This document shows positions 43,443 through 53,371 of a DNA stretch of 64,000 nucleotides, piece after piece. The translations under genes and the position numbers were made by a program. The stretch lies in NCBI RefSeq assembly GCF_036967205.1, contig NZ_CP146022.1, positions 1,116,001-1,180,000 on the forward strand. The letters are read 5' to 3'. Position 1 is the stretch's first letter; every line of letters starts with the position of its first letter. Source of the DNA: Streptomyces sp. Q6 (GTDB taxonomy: Bacteria; Actinomycetota; Actinomycetes; Streptomycetales; Streptomycetaceae). The notes beneath the pieces were generated by a model that was given only the letters and a program-made list of their open reading frames with translations, ran no database searches and was not told the origin of the DNA.

Positions 43443-43898
43443 GGGAGGTCCTTTACACGAGGGCGTACGGGTGCGCGAAGGCGTGCGGGCGGAAGCGGAC
43501 GCACACGTCACGCGGACGTGCGCGGTGCCGGGACAGGCGGGAGTGACCTCGACCGCCGTGTCGGCGGGAGGAGTTGCGCGGGAGGAGCGGTGCGGGTGAG
43601 CGGGGCAGCCCGGTGGGAGCGCGGCTCAGCGGGAGCGGCGACAGGTGGCGCTGGAGACCCGCGCGAGGTCGACGTGCCGTCGCCGCGTGAGTTCGTTTCG
43701 CCCTGCATCCATACCGCGATTCAAACAGTCGCCCCGCCGCCGCGTCGAGAGGGCCGACCACCTGTTCACACGCAGGTCACACGAGGACGCAGCCCCTACG
43801 CCCCCGATGAGCCCTGGAAGGCCGAGAAGCCCCGTGAGCCCTGGCGGCCTGCCGAGCCCTGCGAGGACGGAGCCGTACGCGCGAAACCGCCCGCCCCC
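43443..43898. other. Leader region of the sulfonate operon
   Basis: This 456-bp region contains the 28-aa leader peptide gene (43626-43712) and ~180 bp of GC-rich sequence between it and ssuE, room for attenuator hairpins. Upstream of the leader start (43713-43898) there is no gene; a promoter must lie here but no convincing -35/-10 pair is seen. Long open frames across it are shadows. Confidence 0.5.
43626..43712 (-). CDS. Short Cys-containing leader peptide of the sulfonate operon
   Basis: A 28-aa open frame begins MDAGRNE and continues LTRRRHVDLARVSSATC, then RRSR and a stop. RRRHVDLxRVSSxxC is the hallmark of the short Streptomyces leader peptides found before sulfur assimilation genes. 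Its single Cys codon is near the 3' end, which fits ribosome stalling when cysteinyl-tRNA is scarce. It lies 183 bp before the ssuE start on the same strand. It is too short for standard gene finding. The mechanism is inferred from position and similarity. Confidence 0.8.
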   Translation of the reverse strand: MDAGRNELTRRRHVDLARVSSATCRRSR

Positions 43899-44519
43899 TC
43901 ACCCGTACGCCTCTCCCCCCAGTTCAAGCCCGGCCGACCCCGCGCTCACATCGGCCAGCCACGCGGTGAACCGCTCCACGTCCGACTCCGGCAGCCCGAT
44001 CTCGATGGCGACGTCCTCGCCGTAGCGGACGTCGCGGACCTCGCGCCCCGTGGACCGCAGGTCGTTCTCCATCTTTCCGGCGCGCGCGTGGTCCACGGTC
44101 ACCGTGGCGAGCCGGAAGCGCCGCCGGGTCACGGTGCCGAGCGCGTCGAGGGCCTCCCCGACCGCACCTCCGTAGGCCCGGATGAGGCCGCCCGCCCCGA
44201 GCTTCACACCGCCGTAGTAGCGGGTGACGACGGCGACGACGTACCGCATCTCGCGCCGGGTGAGCATCTGGAGCATCGGGACGCCCGCGGTGCCGCCCGG
44301 TTCGCCGTCGTCGCCGGCCTTCTGGATCGAGGCGTCGGCGCCGATGACGTACGCGTAGCAGTTGTGGGACGCCGTCGGGTGCTCCTTGCGGACGCGCGCG
44401 ACGAAGGCCTGGGCCTCCTCCTCGGTGGCGGCGGGCGCGAGCGCGCACAGGAACCGCGAACGGTTGATCTCTGTCTCGTGCACGCCCTCGTGGGCCACGG
44501 TGCGGTACTCGTCCGGCAT
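43899..44519 (-). CDS. YigZ/IMPACT-family protein
   Basis: This 206-aa protein matches the UPF0029 family: NRSRFLCALAPAATEEEAQAFV, SHNCYAYVIG, DDGEPGGTAGVPML and VTRYYGGVKLGAGGLIRAYG are conserved blocks. The C-terminal domain (~135-200) is the DUF1949-type ferredoxin-like fold. The IMPACT family is linked to translation control in eukaryotes, but the bacterial role is unclear. It is divergent from the APC permease gene. Confidence 0.9.
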   Translation of the reverse strand: MPDEYRTVAHEGVHETEINRSRFLCALAPAATEEEAQAFVARVRKEHPTASHNCYAYVIGADASIQKAGDDGEPGGTAGVPMLQMLTRREMRYVVAVVTRYYGGVKLGAGGLIRAYGGAVGEALDALGTVTRRRFRLATVTVDHARAGKMENDLRSTGREVRDVRYGEDVAIEIGLPESDVERFTAWLADVSAGSAGLELGGEAYG

Positions 44520-44650
44520 CGCACCAGCGTATGCGCAGGTGACGCCGGGCTCGCCCCCGCCCGACGCACGGGCGACGATGTGATGGATACTCGCTCGTCG
44601 TCGTCGTGAGGCGACACCGTCCGAGCCGTCCGAACAGGAAGCGTCGACCC

Positions 44651-46633
44651 ATGACCGGCACCCAGGCCGAGAGCCCTGCCGCCCAGCCTGTAGCCACGCC
44701 TGCCGCCACGCACCGCTGGCGGTCCTGGCTCCTGGAGGGACTGAGCGAGCAGACGGCCCGTCACCAGGGGCCGCACGGTCACGCCCCGCAGGAGCACAAG
44801 GGCCACAAGTGGTGGCGCGTGATGTGCCTGACGGGCGTCGACTACTTCTCGACGCTGGGCTATCAGCCGGGCATCGCGGCGCTCGCCGCCGGTCTGCTGT
44901 CGCCGCTCGCCACGCTCGTCCTGATCGCGCTCACTCTCCTGGGCGCGCTTCCGGTGTACCGCCGGGTCGCCAAGGAGTCGCCGCACGGCGAGGGTTCGAT
45001 CGCGATGCTGGAGCGGCTGCTGCCGTGGTGGGCGGGGAAGCTGTTCGTCCTGGTGCTGCTCGGCTTCGCCGCCACCGACTTCATGATCACGATGACGCTG
45101 TCGGCGGCGGACGCGGCGGCGCACGTCGTCGAGAACCCCTTCGCCCCCACGTCGCTGCACGGCGCAAACACCTGGATCACGCTGCTGCTCCTCGCCGCGC
45201 TCGGCGCGGTCTTCCTCAAGGGGTTCGGTGAGGCGATCCGGGTCGCCGTGGTGCTGGTGGCCGCGTACCTGGCGCTGAACGTGGTCGTGCTCGTCACGGC
45301 CGCCACCCATGTCCTCACCGAGCCGGTCAAGATCACCAACTGGTGGGACGCGATGACGGCGGAGCACTCCTCGCCCTTCGTGATGGTCGGCGTCGCGCTG
45401 CTCGTCTTCCCGAAGCTGGCGCTCGGCATGTCCGGCTTCGAGACCGGCGTGGCCGTGATGCCGCAGGTGAAGGGCGACCCGACGGACACGTTCGCGAAGC
45501 CCGAGGGCCGTATCCGCGACACCCGCAAGCTGCTCACCACCGCCGCCCTGATCATGAGCGGTTTCCTGCTCCTGTCCAGCCTGGCGACGACGATCCTGAT
45601 CCCGCAGGACGAGTTCGAGGCCGGCGGCTCGGCGAACGGGCGCGCGCTCGCCTATCTCGCCCACACCTACCTGGGCGAGGCCTTCGGCACGGTGTACGAC
45701 ATCTCGACGATCGCCATCCTGTGGTTCGCCGGAGCCTCCGCGATGGCGGGTCTGCTGAACCTGGTCCCGCGCTATCTGCCGCGCTACGGCATGGCCCCGG
45801 AGTGGACCCGGGCCGTGCGCCCGCTGGTGCTGACCTTCATGGCGGCGGCGGTCGCGATCACCCTCTGGTTCAACGCGAACGTCGACGAGCAGTCCGGCGC
45901 GTACGCGACCGGTGTCCTGGTCCTGATGCTCTCCGCCTCCTTCGCCTCGACGGTCGCGGTGCACCGGCGCGGGCACCGCGCGGCGGCGATCGGCTTCGGC
46001 ACGATCACCGCCGTCTTCGCGTACACGCTCGTCACGAACGTGGTGGAGCGCCCCGACGGCATCAAGATCGCCCTCATCTTCATCGTGGCGATCCTGGTCA
46101 CCTCCTTCGCGTCGCGCGTGCATCGCGCCTTCGAACTGCGGGCGGGCGCGGTGACGTACGACGAGACGGCCGCGCGCATCATCGACGAGGCGGCCGCGCA
46201 GGGCCCGCTGCGGATCATCGCGAACGAACCGCAGGAGCACAGCACGGCCGAGTACCGGAACAAGGAGTACTGCCAGCGCGAGGACACGCACATCCCGGAG
46301 GGCGGCCCGGTGCTGTTCCTGGAGGTGTTCATCCAGGACTCGTCGGACTTCACCGAGGACCTGGTCGTGCACGGCGACGAGAAGCACGGCGTGCGCCGGC
46401 TGCGGGTGCACGGGCCCGGCGTCCCCAACACGGTCGCCGCGGTCCTGATGAACCTGCGGGAGCGCACGGGCGAGGTCCCGCACGCGTACTTCAACTGGAC
46501 CGAGGGCCACCCCGTCAGCCATCTGCTGCGCTTCCTCGTCTTCGGGGACGGCGAGGTGGCGCCGGTGACGCGGGAGGTCCTGCGGCGCGCGGAGTCCGAC
46601 CCGGAGCTGCGGCCGCGCGTCCACGTGGGCTGA
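44651..46633 (+). CDS. APC-superfamily permease with large cytoplasmic C-terminus
   Basis: This 660-aa protein has ~12 transmembrane helices over residues ~60-500, starting with [20 protein letters not shown], followed by a hydrophilic C-terminal domain of ~150 residues (from ~510). The first helix motif resembles both APC amino acid permeases and KUP-type K+ carriers. The ATG at 44651 gives a 57-residue His-rich N-terminal tail ([16 protein letters not shown]). The substrate is uncertain: amino acid is most likely by family, and potassium is an alternative. Confidence 0.85.
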   Translation: MTGTQAESPAAQPVATPAATHRWRSWLLEGLSEQTARHQGPHGHAPQEHKGHKWWRVMCLTGVDYFSTLGYQPGIAALAAGLLSPLATLVLIALTLLGALPVYRRVAKESPHGEGSIAMLERLLPWWAGKLFVLVLLGFAATDFMITMTLSAADAAAHVVENPFAPTSLHGANTWITLLLLAALGAVFLKGFGEAIRVAVVLVAAYLALNVVVLVTAATHVLTEPVKITNWWDAMTAEHSSPFVMVGVALLVFPKLALGMSGFETGVAVMPQVKGDPTDTFAKPEGRIRDTRKLLTTAALIMSGFLLLSSLATTILIPQDEFEAGGSANGRALAYLAHTYLGEAFGTVYDISTIAILWFAGASAMAGLLNLVPRYLPRYGMAPEWTRAVRPLVLTFMAAAVAITLWFNANVDEQSGAYATGVLVLMLSASFASTVAVHRRGHRAAAIGFGTITAVFAYTLVTNVVERPDGIKIALIFIVAILVTSFASRVHRAFELRAGAVTYDETAARIIDEAAAQGPLRIIANEPQEHSTAEYRNKEYCQREDTHIPEGGPVLFLEVFIQDSSDFTEDLVVHGDEKHGVRRLRVHGPGVPNTVAAVLMNLRERTGEVPHAYFNWTEGHPVSHLLRFLVFGDGEVAPVTREVLRRAESDPELRPRVHVG

Positions 46634-46682
46634 CCGGCCGACGGGGGCTGACACGGCCCGCGGGCCGGCCCGCGCCGGTCAG
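46630..46682. terminator. Inverted repeat between APC permease and RraA genes
   Basis: CTGACCGGC (46630-46638) and GCCGGTCAG (46674-46682) are inverted copies that include both convergent stop codons. Between them is another palindromic stretch, GGCCCGCGGGCC. It is a candidate shared terminator. Confidence 0.5.
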
Positions 46683-47518
46683 GTGGCGGCGCGGCTCGCC
46701 AGGTACTCCGTCAGACCTTCGCCGGTCAGCGGGTAGTAGTCGGAGAGACGCGCGCCCTCGTCGAGCCGGCGGCGGGCGAACGCCTCCCGGTCCTGGTGCA
46801 GCAGCGAGTCCTCGGCGAGGGGGACCGCCTTGTCCTGCGGGACGACGACGGCGCCGTCCTCGTCGGCGACGATCAGGTCGCCGGGCGTGACGAGGGAGCC
46901 GCCCACGCCCACCGGCACGTTGAACGCCGACGGGAACAGCTCGGTCTGCGACGCGTAGTGCGGAGTGACGCCGGTGCACCAGACGGGCACGCCGAGCGCC
47001 CGGATCCGGGCCGCGTCCCTGACCCGTCCGTCGACCACGATCCCGGCGCCGCCGCGCAGCTTGAAGTAGCGCACCAGCATGTCGCCGAGGCAGCCGGTGA
47101 AGTGGCTGCCGTGGGCGGAGACGACGAGCACGTCGCCGGGCCTGATGGACTCCAGGACGCCCCACAGCGGGGTCTTGCGCTCGATGTCCTCCTGCTCGGC
47201 GCCGTTGAACACGTCCTCGCGCTGCGGCAGGAACTGCAACGTCACCGCGCCGCCGGTGATCTTCACGTCCGGCTCGCGGTGCAGCGGCACCGGCCCGTCG
47301 ATGAACGTCCGGGTGATGCCCATCTGGTGGAGCTTCGCGCAGGCCGTCGCCGCGCTGACGTCCTTCAGCGCCTCCACCATCCGCGCGGTGGGCCGTACGT
47401 AGGTCGAGGTGTGGACCGGCGCGCGCATCGAGTCGTAGGGACGAGGCTCGGGCACCTCCGTCCCGTTCGTACGGGTCTTCCCCGTGGACGGCGCCTTCTG
47501 ATCCCCAGTCGGGTGCAT
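46679..47518 (-). CDS. RraA-like protein, probable class II pyruvate aldolase
   Basis: This 279-aa protein has the RraA/HMG-aldolase core GDMLVRYFKLRGGAGIVVDGRVRDA at residues ~165-190, with the Arg and Asp that bind pyruvate and metal. It is longer than plain RraA (~160-230 aa), having an N-terminal extension. I chose ATG 47518 because GGAGAGG precedes it; an ATG 16 codons upstream would place the operator inside the gene. It is divergent from the fucosidase and shares its operator region. A likely role is retro-aldol cleavage of a 2-keto acid from sugar oxidation. RNase E regulation is unlikely here. Confidence 0.82.
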   Translation of the reverse strand: MHPTGDQKAPSTGKTRTNGTEVPEPRPYDSMRAPVHTSTYVRPTARMVEALKDVSAATACAKLHQMGITRTFIDGPVPLHREPDVKITGGAVTLQFLPQREDVFNGAEQEDIERKTPLWGVLESIRPGDVLVVSAHGSHFTGCLGDMLVRYFKLRGGAGIVVDGRVRDAARIRALGVPVWCTGVTPHYASQTELFPSAFNVPVGVGGSLVTPGDLIVADEDGAVVVPQDKAVPLAEDSLLHQDREAFARRRLDEGARLSDYYPLTGEGLTEYLASRAAT

Positions 47519-47562
47519 GCACGTGCCTCTCCGCGCGCTCGTCGCACGCAACGCCAGTGACA

Positions 47563-47579
47563 TCATCGCCTATCGATGG
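47563..47579. promoter_or_regulatory. FadR-type operator, site 1 (RraA/fucosidase divergent region)
   Basis: TCATCG-CCTAT-CGATGG matches the 17-bp motif found four times in this cluster, with one arm mismatch. A second partial copy, AATCGATT, lies at 47592-47599. The site sits between the two divergent genes. Confidence 0.75.
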
Positions 47580-47678
47580 TAGATAACAGCCAATCGATTA
47601 GTGATGTCAATGCGTCCCACCGCTTCCGTTCGCCGCTTCACTGATCGCTTCCGTTCGTTGCCTCGTCAGGAGATCCCG

Positions 47679-48974
47679 GTGGCCGGTGCTTCCCCCGAAA
47701 ACACTCAACTCGCCTCGTCAGCAGGGTGGTTCGAGGAGGCCAGGTTCGGCCTCTTCGTGCACTTCGGGCTGTACAGCATGGCCGCGCGGCACGAGTGGGT
47801 ACGCAGCCGGGAGTCCATGTCCCAGCAGGAGTACGACCGTTACCTGCACCGCTTCGACCCCGACCTGTTCGACGCGCGCGAACTGGCGCGCACCGCAAGG
47901 GAGTCGGGGATGCGCTACGCGGTCCTGACCGCCAAGCACCACGACGGTTTCTGCCTGTTCGACTCGGCGCTGACCGACTACACGTCGGTGCGGGCGACGG
48001 GGCGTGACCTGGTGCGGGAGTTCGTCGAGGCGATGCGCGCCGAAGGGCTGCGGGTGGGGCTGTACTACTCGCTCCTCGACTGGCACCACCCGGACTTCAC
48101 GGTCGACGAACACCACCCGCTGCGCGGCACCCCGGCGGAGCGGGAGCCCCGCGACATGGCGCGCTACCGCGCGTACATGGAGGGGCAGGTGCGGGAACTC
48201 CTCACCGGGTACGGCGAGATCGACCTGCTGTTCTTCGACTTCAGCTATCCGGAGAAGGGACCCGAGGAGTGGGGCGCCGACCATCTGATGCGCGTCGTAC
48301 GGGAGGTGCGGCCGGGCATCCTCGTCAACGACCGGATGGGCATACCCGGCGACTACGTCACACCCGAGCAGTACCAGCCGGACCGGCCGCTCGAACGTGA
48401 CGGGGAGCCGGTGCGCTGGGAGGCGTGCCACACGCTCAACGGCTCGTGGGGGTACGACCGCGACAACCACGACCACAAGGATCCGGCGCTGCTCGTCCGG
48501 ATGCTGGTGCAGTCCGTGGCCTGCGGCGGCAACCTCATCCTGAACGTCGGACCGACCGGCCGCGGCGCCCTCGATCCGCGGGCCCGCGAGATCCTGCGGG
48601 CCATCGCCGAGTGGACCGCGCCGCACGCCCGGTCCGTGCACGGCGCCGGAGCGAGCGCGTTCGAGGCGCCCGCGAACGCGCTCTACACGCAGCGCGGGCG
48701 GCACCTCTATCTGCACCTCCTCGCCTGGCCCCTCAAGCACCTCCACCTGCCGGGCCTCGCGGGGCGGGTGCGCTACGCCCAACTCCTGCACGACGGCTCG
48801 GAGATCCGCTTCCACGAGACGGACGGCGCCCGGCACGAGCACAACAACCTGGCGCCGCCCGGCCAGCCGGCGGGCACCCTCACCCTGGACCTGCCGATCG
48901 CCCGGCCCGACGTGCTGCTCCCCGTGATCGAGCTCGAACTCGGTCCTGAGCGCGAACACGACGGCGGGGAGTGA
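47679..48974 (+). CDS. Alpha-L-fucosidase (GH29)
   Basis: This 431-aa protein has the GH29 hallmarks: WFEEARFGLFVHFGLYS at the start of the TIM barrel, AVLTAKHHDGFCLFDS, and IDLLFFDFSYPEKGPEEW, where the Asp in FFDF is the expected nucleophile. There is no signal peptide, so it works inside the cell on imported oligosaccharides. I chose GTG 47679, which has AGGAG 6 nt upstream; the frame opens earlier at 47601 but that would place an operator-like repeat over the start. It is followed 4 nt later by the heparinase-like gene, forming an operon. Confidence 0.88.
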   Translation: MAGASPENTQLASSAGWFEEARFGLFVHFGLYSMAARHEWVRSRESMSQQEYDRYLHRFDPDLFDARELARTARESGMRYAVLTAKHHDGFCLFDSALTDYTSVRATGRDLVREFVEAMRAEGLRVGLYYSLLDWHHPDFTVDEHHPLRGTPAEREPRDMARYRAYMEGQVRELLTGYGEIDLLFFDFSYPEKGPEEWGADHLMRVVREVRPGILVNDRMGIPGDYVTPEQYQPDRPLERDGEPVRWEACHTLNGSWGYDRDNHDHKDPALLVRMLVQSVACGGNLILNVGPTGRGALDPRAREILRAIAEWTAPHARSVHGAGASAFEAPANALYTQRGRHLYLHLLAWPLKHLHLPGLAGRVRYAQLLHDGSEIRFHETDGARHEHNNLAPPGQPAGTLTLDLPIARPDVLLPVIELELGPEREHDGGE

Positions 48975-48978
48975 AACC

Positions 48979-50987
48979 GTGCCGGGGCCGCTGAGCGAAC
49001 TCCTCGGGAACCGGCCGCTCACGCCGGCGGGGCGGGTGAAGGTCCCCGATGTCACCTGCCGTGCCGTGTGGGACGCGGTGCCGCCGGACATCCGCGCGTC
49101 CGTACTGGCCGACGCCGCACGGGAGTTGGACCGCCCCGAACCCCGGCTGTCCGCCGGGGCGTGGGCGCGTGCCTTCCGCGACGGGAATCGCGGCGCGTAC
49201 GAGAACGCGGCCTGGGACCTCCAGGAACGGGTCTCGCTGCTCGCGCTCGCCGCCGTCCTGACCGGCGAGGCGGCGGACGCGACCTCGGCGACCGGGACCA
49301 CCGCGGCCACCGGGGAGACCGAGGCGTGTCCGCACCTGGACGCGGCGATCGACGGACTCATGGCGTTCGCCGAGGCGAGTTCCTGGTGCTGGGCGCCGCA
49401 CGACCGGTTCACGGCGGAGCGCGGCGAGTGGGTGCCCGACCCGGACGACCCGTACCTGGACCTGGGCGCGGCGGAGGTCGCCGCGCTGTTCGCCTGGGCG
49501 GACCACGCGCTCGGCCCCCACCTCGACCGCAGGATGCCGGGGTTGCGCCGGCGGCTGCGGCGCGAGGTGGAGCGGCGGGTGCTGCTGCCGTTCGAGCGGC
49601 GCCGGGACTGGCGCTGGATCGGCGCCGACGGGAGCGCCAACAACTGGAACCCGTGGATCCATGGCGCGGTGCTCGCCTGCGCCCTGCTGCTGTGCGACGA
49701 CGACGCCCGGCGCGCGCGGCTCGTCGGGCTCGTCGTGGAGGGCCTCGACCCTTACGTGGCCACGCTGCCCGACGACGGCGGGATCGACGAGGGCATCGCG
49801 TACTGGTGGGTGGGCGCGTGCCGCCTGCTGGAGATCCTCGACCTCCTCGCCGAGGCCGGTCCCGTGGACCGGGACGGTCAGGGCAGGACCGCCGCCCCGG
49901 CCCTCGACGCCCGCCGCCTCCCCCTGCTCGCCGAGCTGCTGCGCTATCCGCAGCGCATGCACCTCGGCGGCGCCTGGTACGTGAACGTGGGCGACGCGCC
50001 CGCCCGGCTCGACGCGCGGCAGCCCTGGCAGGTGCCGTTCCGCTGGGGTGTGCGGCTCGGGCAGCCGGAGACCGTGGCACACGCGGTGGCCGGGGCGCGG
50101 GGCGGGCCGCGCCGCCGAGGGCCGGGCTCGGGCGGGCGCTCACGGCGCTGGCCGACGCCGAATGGTGCCGGGCGGTCACGGCCCCGGTCGTGTCGGGGGC
50201 CGCGCCGTGGTCGGCCCGTGAGACCTGGCTGCCCCGCCTTCAGGTCCTGGTGGCCCGCGAGACGGCGGCGAGCGCCGAGGGCCTGACCGTCGCCGTGAAG
50301 GCGGGCCACAACGGCGAGCACCACAACCACCTCGACGTCGGCTCGTACTGGGTCGCGGTGCACGGCAGGCCACTGGTGGTGGACGTCGGCAGACCCACGT
50401 ACACGGCGGCCACGTTCGGCCCGGACCGTTACGCGGCCTGGCCGTTGCGCGGCGACTGGCACAACGTGCCCGAGCCCGGCGCCCCGCAGCGGCCGGGTCC
50501 GGAGCACCGCGCCCGGGACGTACGGGTCGAACTCGGCTCGGACATCACCGAGTTGACCGCGGAGATCGGTGCCGCGTACCCCTCGGGCGCCGTCGACCGC
50601 TGGGAACGTACGGTGCGACTGACCCGGGCGCGGACGGCCGACGCCGCGTACGTGACCGTCGAGGACCGGTGGCGGGGCGGCCCGGAACGCGTGGCGGTGC
50701 ACCATGTCCTGGCCGGTGAGGTCGCGTTCGGGGACGGCTGGGCCACGGTCCGCGCACCGGACGGAAGCGGTCTGCGCATGCGCTGGGACGCGCGTCTCGC
50801 GACCGCGACGGTCGTGCGCCGGGACCTGGACGACCCCCTGCTGAGCAGGAGTTGGGGCGACCACCTCACCCGGCTCACGCTCACGGTGCGCGCCCCTGGG
50901 GCCGAAGGTCGCCTGTCCGTACGGTGGTTGGTCGCTGCACGACTCTTGAAGAAGCGAACTGCCGCCCATAGCATCGGCAATCGATAG
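48979..50987 (+). pseudogene. Heparinase II/III-like protein, interrupted by a frameshift
   Basis: The frame from GTG 48979 encodes an alpha/alpha-toroid region up to ~50100 (NNWNPWIHGAVLACALLL; DDGGIDEGIAYWWVGACRLLEIL). The rest lies in another frame to 50987 and has the heparinase II/III C-terminal signature KAGHNGEHHNHLDVGSYWVAVHGRPLVVDVG followed by a beta sandwich. The join is in the very GC-rich 50090-50140; one extra base there restores a continuous ~668-aa protein. The motif is intact and the two halves are complete, so a sequence error is possible. Family enzymes cleave acidic polysaccharides by elimination. Confidence 0.85.
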
Positions 50988-50994
50988 ACGATAG
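50978..50994. promoter_or_regulatory. FadR-type operator, site 2 (upstream of the ABC importer)
   Basis: CAATCG-ATAGA-CGATAG is the 17-bp motif with two arm mismatches, read in reverse. It overlaps the heparinase-like stop codon, ~210 bp before the importer genes. A half site CTATCGATTA follows at 51085-51094. Confidence 0.7.
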
Positions 50995-51107
50995 TCGCTG
51001 AGGCGCGGGCCGTTCGCCGCCGCGCCACCGCCACCTCCCCTCCCCCCTCGCTGCTCCACAGGGAGCCCGGCGGCCGAACACCAGCTATCGATTATTCACG
51101 ACTGAGT

Positions 51108-51172
51108 AAGAGATCTGAGCAAGAGATCTGAGCCAGACGCCTGAACAAGGCAACCGAGCAAGACGTCTGAGC
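51108..51172. repeat. Five tandem 13-bp repeats before the sugar-binding protein gene
   Basis: Units AAGAGATCTGAGC (51108, 51121), CAGACGCCTGAAC (51134), AAGGCAACCGAGC (51147) and AAGACGTCTGAGC (51160) follow each other with no spacers. The array is in the likely 5' untranslated region, 28 bp before the ATG. Function unknown; the gap 50995-51107 holds no gene. Confidence 0.85.
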
Positions 51173-51200
51173 ACCACGACTACGCAACGGAGCGTGTCCG

Positions 51201-52445
51201 ATGAGAACAATGTGGCGCCGTGCCTGCGGGCTCACCGTGGCCCCCCTGGTGATGGCCTCGGCCGTCGCCTGTGGCGGCGGGTCCGACCAGGCCGCGGAGG
51301 GCACGACCCTCCGGGTCATCGTGAACATCACGCCGAACCTGACGGAGAAGTACTGGAACGACCTCTTCGCGACGTACGAGAAGGCCCACCCGGGCGTGAC
51401 GGTGAAGCTGGAGCTGACCGGCACGATCTCGGCGGACGCCAAGCTGCGTCAGGACCTCGCCGCCGGCGACCCGCCGGACGTCGCCCAGCAGATCACGCCG
51501 ACCGCCGACACGGCGTCCCTCTTCGCCGACCTGTCCGACCAGGCCTGGACCGCGAAGACACCGCTCGCCGACCAGTACGCCGTCGACGGCAAGCACTACG
51601 TGGTCGGCGTGGGCGAGCAGATCCAGTCGCTCGTCTTCTACGACAAGGCCGCCTTCAAGAAGGCGGGTCTGGACGCGACCGGCATCAAGACCATGGACCA
51701 GTTCACGGCCGCCATGGGCGAGTTGAAGGACGCGGGCTACAAGCCGCTCCAGACCGCGGGGCAGTGGGTCACCGGCTCGCAGTTCTCCATGATGGCCGAC
51801 GCGGGCGTCCTGACCGAGGACCCGAAGTGGACGGCCAAGCGCAACCGGGGCAAGGCGTCCTTCGCCGACAGCGGCTACCTGTCCTACCTGCGGACGTACA
51901 AGAAATGGATCGACCAGGGCTACCTCGACAAGAGCGCGCTCGGTCTCACCTACGCGGACGGCCAGACGGCGTTCCTGAACGGCAAGTCGGCGATGTACAT
52001 CATGGGCTCGTTCTTCGTGCCCGCCGCCGACGCCGCGAAGAAGAGCGACGACATCGGTGTGTTCACCATGCCGACCGACGGGACGTACCCCTCGGGCCAG
52101 TTCGGCAACATCTCGAACCCGTACACCGTGGTGAACAAGTCGCGGCACAAGGCCGAGGCCATCGAGTTCGTGAAGTGGGCGACCACCGACCCGCAGGCCA
52201 TCAAGAGCCAGCTCGCCTCCGACGGCAATCTGCGCGAGGGCTTCACGTACCCGATGTCGAGCCTGGGCACGTCGGTCCAGAAGATCCTCGACAAGGCGCC
52301 CTCGGTGCTCGTGAAGTCCGGGGACAGCCAGCCGATCGCCGGGTTCAGCGACGAGCTCAACAAGCAGGTCCAGTCCCTGTACACGGGCGCGTCCCCGCAG
52401 GCCGTCGCCGACGGATTGGACAAGTGGTGGAACTCGCAGGGCTGA
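51201..52445 (+). CDS. ABC sugar importer, solute-binding lipoprotein
   Basis: This 414-aa family 1 extracellular sugar-binding protein has a lipoprotein signal with lipobox ASAVAC and lipidated Cys24. The mature part has the usual cluster-B blocks (LEQ-like DLAAGDPPDVAQQ; YADGQTAFLNGKSAMYIMG). The ATG at 51201 follows CGGAG. It binds an oligosaccharide outside the membrane and passes it to the two permeases encoded next. No ATPase gene is nearby, so a shared MsiK-type ATPase is likely, as is usual in Streptomyces. Confidence 0.93.
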   Translation: MRTMWRRACGLTVAPLVMASAVACGGGSDQAAEGTTLRVIVNITPNLTEKYWNDLFATYEKAHPGVTVKLELTGTISADAKLRQDLAAGDPPDVAQQITPTADTASLFADLSDQAWTAKTPLADQYAVDGKHYVVGVGEQIQSLVFYDKAAFKKAGLDATGIKTMDQFTAAMGELKDAGYKPLQTAGQWVTGSQFSMMADAGVLTEDPKWTAKRNRGKASFADSGYLSYLRTYKKWIDQGYLDKSALGLTYADGQTAFLNGKSAMYIMGSFFVPAADAAKKSDDIGVFTMPTDGTYPSGQFGNISNPYTVVNKSRHKAEAIEFVKWATTDPQAIKSQLASDGNLREGFTYPMSSLGTSVQKILDKAPSVLVKSGDSQPIAGFSDELNKQVQSLYTGASPQAVADGLDKWWNSQG

Positions 52446-53362
52446 GCGACCGGCTGACCGCGGAGCAGCTGCGGGGCCGGCGGCGGGCGCGGCTGCGCGA
52501 CGCGGCGGTCTCGTTCGGGATGATGGGCCCGGCCGTCCTGCTGTACACGGTGATGACCGTCGTCCCGGTGGGCGTCGCCGTGTACCTCAGCCTCACCGAC
52601 TGGGACGGCTTCTCCACGGCCTCGTTCATCGGGCTCGACAACTACAAGCACCTCTTCGACGACCCGAGTTCGACGGACGCCTGGTACGTGACGGCGCTGA
52701 TCGCGGGCGCGGGGACGGTGCTCATGGTGGGCCTCGGCCTCGTGTACGCGCTCGCGCTCAAGGGCCGGTCCCGTTCGAACTCGTTCTTCCGGGCCGTGGC
52801 GTACTTCCCGCACGTGATCAGCGCCCTGATCCTCGGCTATCTGTGGGCGGCGATCCTCGGGACGAACGGCGCGATCAACAACACCCTCGCGAAGTTCGGC
52901 GTCGAACCGGTCGGTTTCCTCTTCGACGAGACGTTCGCGCTGATCTCACTGATCGCCGTGATCGTGTGGGCCGGGTTCGGCTTCAACGTGGTGCTGTTCG
53001 TCGCCGCCCTCCAGACCGTCCCCGCCGAGCTCCTGGAGGCCGCGGCGATCGACGGGGCGAGCAGGAGGCAGATCAATCTGCGGGTCGTGGTCCCCATGAT
53101 CGCGCCCGTGGTGACCGTGGCGACGGTCCTGAACCTGGTGGGGCTCATCCGGGCGTACGACATCGTGGTCAGCCTCACCGGCGGCGGTCCCGCCGGGTCG
53201 ACGCAGACGTTCACGTATCTCATCCTCGCCCGGTCCTTCGAGGGCACCAAGGTCGGTTACGCGACCGCGCAGGCGGTGTTCCTGATGGTGGTGTCCGCCG
53301 CGCTCGCCCTCTTCGTGACGGCGCTGCGCAACCGCCAAGACCAAGCCGCGACAGGGAGTTGA
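52427..53362 (+). CDS. ABC sugar importer permease (first, MalF-type)
   Basis: This 311-aa permease has six transmembrane segments. It carries the EAA loop EAAAIDGASRRQINLRVVVPM that contacts the ATPase and the C-terminal GGPAGSTQTFTYLI block. Start: GTG at 52427 (52424 also possible), overlapping the binding-protein gene by ~20 bp, so translation is coupled. A weak ribosome site leaves the exact start uncertain. Confidence 0.9.
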   Translation: MELAGLSDRLTAEQLRGRRRARLRDAAVSFGMMGPAVLLYTVMTVVPVGVAVYLSLTDWDGFSTASFIGLDNYKHLFDDPSSTDAWYVTALIAGAGTVLMVGLGLVYALALKGRSRSNSFFRAVAYFPHVISALILGYLWAAILGTNGAINNTLAKFGVEPVGFLFDETFALISLIAVIVWAGFGFNVVLFVAALQTVPAELLEAAAIDGASRRQINLRVVVPMIAPVVTVATVLNLVGLIRAYDIVVSLTGGGPAGSTQTFTYLILARSFEGTKVGYATAQAVFLMVVSAALALFVTALRNRQDQAATGS

Positions 53363-53371
53363 GGAGCAGCA

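Noticed and set aside
43453-43761. 102-aa minus-strand frame in the sulfonate operon leader
   Set aside because: It is in a different frame from the conserved 28-aa leader peptide and shows no conserved features.
46679-47518. RraA as a ribonuclease E regulator
   Set aside because: The protein is longer than RraA and sits in a sugar cluster; pyruvate-aldolase residues are present, so an aldolase role is more likely.
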